From: Thermodesulforhabdaceae bacterium
Lineage (GTDB): Bacteria > Desulfobacterota > Syntrophobacteria > Syntrophobacterales > Thermodesulforhabdaceae
Reading direction: 5' to 3'
NCBI GenBank assembly: GCA_037482015.1
Contig: JBBFKT010000002.1
Location: 124,001 to 188,000 of the forward strand
Length of the DNA stretch: 64,000 nucleotides
Position numbers and translations under genes: made by a program. A model generated the notes under the pieces. The model made no database searches, was not told the DNA's origin, and saw nothing but the letters and a program-made list of their open reading frames with translations. Shown here one piece after another: positions 62,227-64,000 of the stretch (positions are counted from its first letter, which is position 1; each line of letters starts with the position of its first letter).

Positions 62227-64000
62227 TTAAAATAACCACTTAACGCTAACCAAACCTTCAACATAACGCCCTGGATTTACATACACGATCTCGGTTTCGT
62301 AGTCCTCGTCAAAAATGTTTACGGCTGAAATGGATGTGGTAAGCACCCAGTTGGAGGCTATCTTCCAGTCGCGCCAAATTTTTAGATCAACTGTCTGATA
62401 AGATTTCATGTGGAAAAATGGAAGTTCCGTATTTTCATCATCATAGTAGCGGTCGTCCGAAAAGCGAACTAGAAGGTTAGCGTTAACAAAGTCAGGATCC
62501 AGGTAAGCAATCCCAACACTACCCCAATAATCGGGAGCATTACGAAGTTCATGTCCTTTGTTTTTTGGATCCTTTACTATTTCGGAATGGTTCAATGTAA
62601 GAGACGCCGTGAGCCACAATTTCCCGAAAAGCTTTTGTTTTCCATAGAGTTCCAGCCCGTAAATTTCAGCTTCACCAAGATTTTGACTTCTAATGATGGT
62701 TCCCCCCTGAACATAGGGGTTTTCATCGTAGCGATAGGAAACTATATCGCGGATTCTGCCGTAATACCCTGTAGCGCTAAACATGGTATTAGTTTCGGCA
62801 AAGGTAAAATCTGCGCCAAAATCCACCATCCAGGTCTTTTCGGGTTTGAGATTAGGATTTGGCTCTCGCCAGGTTTTGCCGGTAGTGATGCGTTGAAAAT
62901 ACCATAGAGGTGTCCCAGGCCAATAGGCAGTGCCGGCCGACGATCTGATAGAAAGCACATCATTGACGTTATATTTTATGCCTCCACGGTATGTCCAGGT
63001 ATCCTTGGAAACACTATCCGGTTCCTGAGGATTCGATTCGGTTACAAAGATGTCGTGAAATTTCCATCTATCGTAACGTATGCCGCCAATCAGGGAAAGC
63101 TTATTGTCTAAAAGAAAGATCTGATCTTGAATGTAAAAGGCGGTTTGATCGGTAGAGACTTCATAAGTCGAACTCTTTTTATCTTTATAAAAATCATCAC
63201 GCCGGTATTCATCCTCACGAATTCCAAAGAGTCCCACGGTAAAGATATTGTTTTTCAATATAGAAAGGTCAACCTGAGCTTCTGCGGGGTAACGCTTTAC
63301 TTCCCACGTTCTCCTGGATGAAATAGTTGGATCAAAGAGTAGATTACCTTTGGAGTCAAGCGAAAGTCCTACATTGTATTGTTGAGGATGATCATAGTAT
63401 TGGTATGCCGCTGTGAGCTTGAACTTAGCAAAAGAATTTATGGGCGTTTCTATATGGGCTGTCGTAATGGCTTGATCCCCGTAATCATCAAGAATCAGAT
63501 TGGGCTGTCCACCATAGAGATAACGGTTTACAAAGTTGAAGCTCAACCATGCTTTTGTTCCAGAGTTGTTGTCCCATCCCACCTTCCCGCTGAAAAAAGA
63601 ATGTTTGTATTCGTTATCTTCCATAGAAGCATCAACGAGATACTGTTTTTTTCCCAGCTTCCACAGTTGAACCATACCATCAAGGGGTTTCATTTTATAG
63701 CCATCCGAGTAATCTCCAGAGTAGGAAAGATAGTAATTCCAATTACCGACCTGGTCTCCTACATGAACATGGGGACGATAGGTATCATTGCTTCCGTAAG
63801 TCATTTCCGCCACAGCTCCCATATCCTTTTTGCCACTTCGAGTAACAAAATTAACGGCTCCACCGGAAGCGTTGGCACCGTAGAGAGCCGAAGATGGACC
63901 AAGGACGACATCAACTCGTTCAATGTCGTGAGGATTAAGAGTCGTTGCAAGAAAAGACCAAACTGGGAGTCCGTCCACCAGATACACCGTTCGACCTATG
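62227..64000 (-). CDS. TonB-dependent outer-membrane receptor (5' end outside window)
   Basis: The frame is open to the window edge, so the signal peptide, TonB box and start of the plug are missing. The visible N-terminal part has GRTVYLVDGLPVW, IERVDVVLGPSSALYGANAS and GGAVNFVTRSG, the plug-domain core. More than 500 residues of beta-barrel strands follow, ending with GRYVEGLVSVKWLF, a C-terminal aromatic residue for outer-membrane insertion. It would take up a metal complex, corrinoid or other large ligand with TonB energy. It is the first gene of the importer operon in this window, and the transporter genes follow after a palindrome. Confidence 0.93.
   Translation of the reverse strand, partial: IGRTVYLVDGLPVWSFLATTLNPHDIERVDVVLGPSSALYGANASGGAVNFVTRSGKKDMGAVAEMTYGSNDTYRPHVHVGDQVGNWNYYLSYSGDYSDGYKMKPLDGMVQLWKLGKKQYLVDASMEDNEYKHSFFSGKVGWDNNSGTKAWLSFNFVNRYLYGGQPNLILDDYGDQAITTAHIETPINSFAKFKLTAAYQYYDHPQQYNVGLSLDSKGNLLFDPTISSRRTWEVKRYPAEAQVDLSILKNNIFTVGLFGIREDEYRRDDFYKDKKSSTYEVSTDQTAFYIQDQIFLLDNKLSLIGGIRYDRWKFHDIFVTESNPQEPDSVSKDTWTYRGGIKYNVNDVLSIRSSAGTAYWPGTPLWYFQRITTGKTWREPNPNLKPEKTWMVDFGADFTFAETNTMFSATGYYGRIRDIVSYRYDENPYVQGGTIIRSQNLGEAEIYGLELYGKQKLFGKLWLTASLTLNHSEIVKDPKNKGHELRNAPDYWGSVGIAYLDPDFVNANLLVRFSDDRYYDDENTELPFFHMKSYQTVDLKIWRDWKIASNWVLTTSISAVNIFDEDYETEIVYVNPGRYVEGLVSVKWLF

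Noticed and set aside
1-64000. CRISPR arrays, tRNA, rRNA and insertion sequences
   Set aside because: No regularly spaced direct repeats, tRNA cloverleaf, rRNA or transposase sequence was recognised by reading; a covariance-model and IS search would settle this.

Overview
The window reads as a bacterial chromosome segment with moderate, near-balanced base composition. It is densely packed with operons of short spacing and frequent ATGA/TAATG overlaps. No rRNA, tRNA, CRISPR array, intact insertion sequence or phage module was recognised. A TonB-dependent receptor, lipoproteins, SurE and PssA/Psd point to a diderm. KorDABC oxidoreductase, a CoA-ligase/GNAT fusion, the LL-diaminopimelate aminotransferase route (DapL), a DUF362 ferredoxin protein, a RACo-like ATPase and HslVU together suggest an anaerobic member of the Desulfobacterota, probably Syntrophobacteria-like. 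The taxonomic placement is inference.

Layout. 1-1538: the end of a MacB-type ABC exporter. 1546-5598 (minus strand): an HD-GYP protein, a MurU-like nucleotidyltransferase, an AmgK-like sugar kinase, a 43-residue basic protein with its own terminator, and a GGDEF protein, so c-di-GMP turnover genes flank a wall-sugar salvage pair. 5793-9419: korDABC and surE. 9516-12374: xerC-hslV-hslU. 12473-25095: a long amino-acid run, argBDFGH, an FN3 lipoprotein, lysA, dapF, dapA, dapB, dapL and folK. 25092-27428: a small membrane protein, transaldolase, a lytic transglycosylase and pgsA.

27434-40397 is the most unusual stretch. Two paralogous proteins of about 870 residues, related to phosphoenolpyruvate synthase in the ATP-grasp and swivelling-His parts but ending in an unfamiliar C-terminal domain, sit with two histidine kinases, a stand-alone receiver, a CoA-ligase/acetyltransferase fusion and a tandem universal stress protein. 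This looks like an uncharacterised phosphotransfer or energy-status signalling system. 40578-45487: a DUF2845 protein, khpA with a cysteine-containing small gene, a YkgJ-type cysteine-cluster protein, a RACo-like ATPase lacking the ferredoxin domain, an FtsB/DivIC-like protein and a DUF362 ferredoxin protein.

45735-55832 carries ilvB-ilvN-ilvC-psd-pssA-leuC-leuD-leuB-asd-rsmD-coaD, joining branched-chain amino acid synthesis to phosphatidylethanolamine synthesis. 55833-56527 is a gene graveyard: a decayed 3' end of a second ABC ATPase and a hicBA toxin-antitoxin pair with one lesion in each gene. 56528-64000 (minus strand) is a TonB receptor (cut by the window end) followed by a complete peptide/nickel-type ABC importer with a methyltransferase gene inserted after the binding protein.
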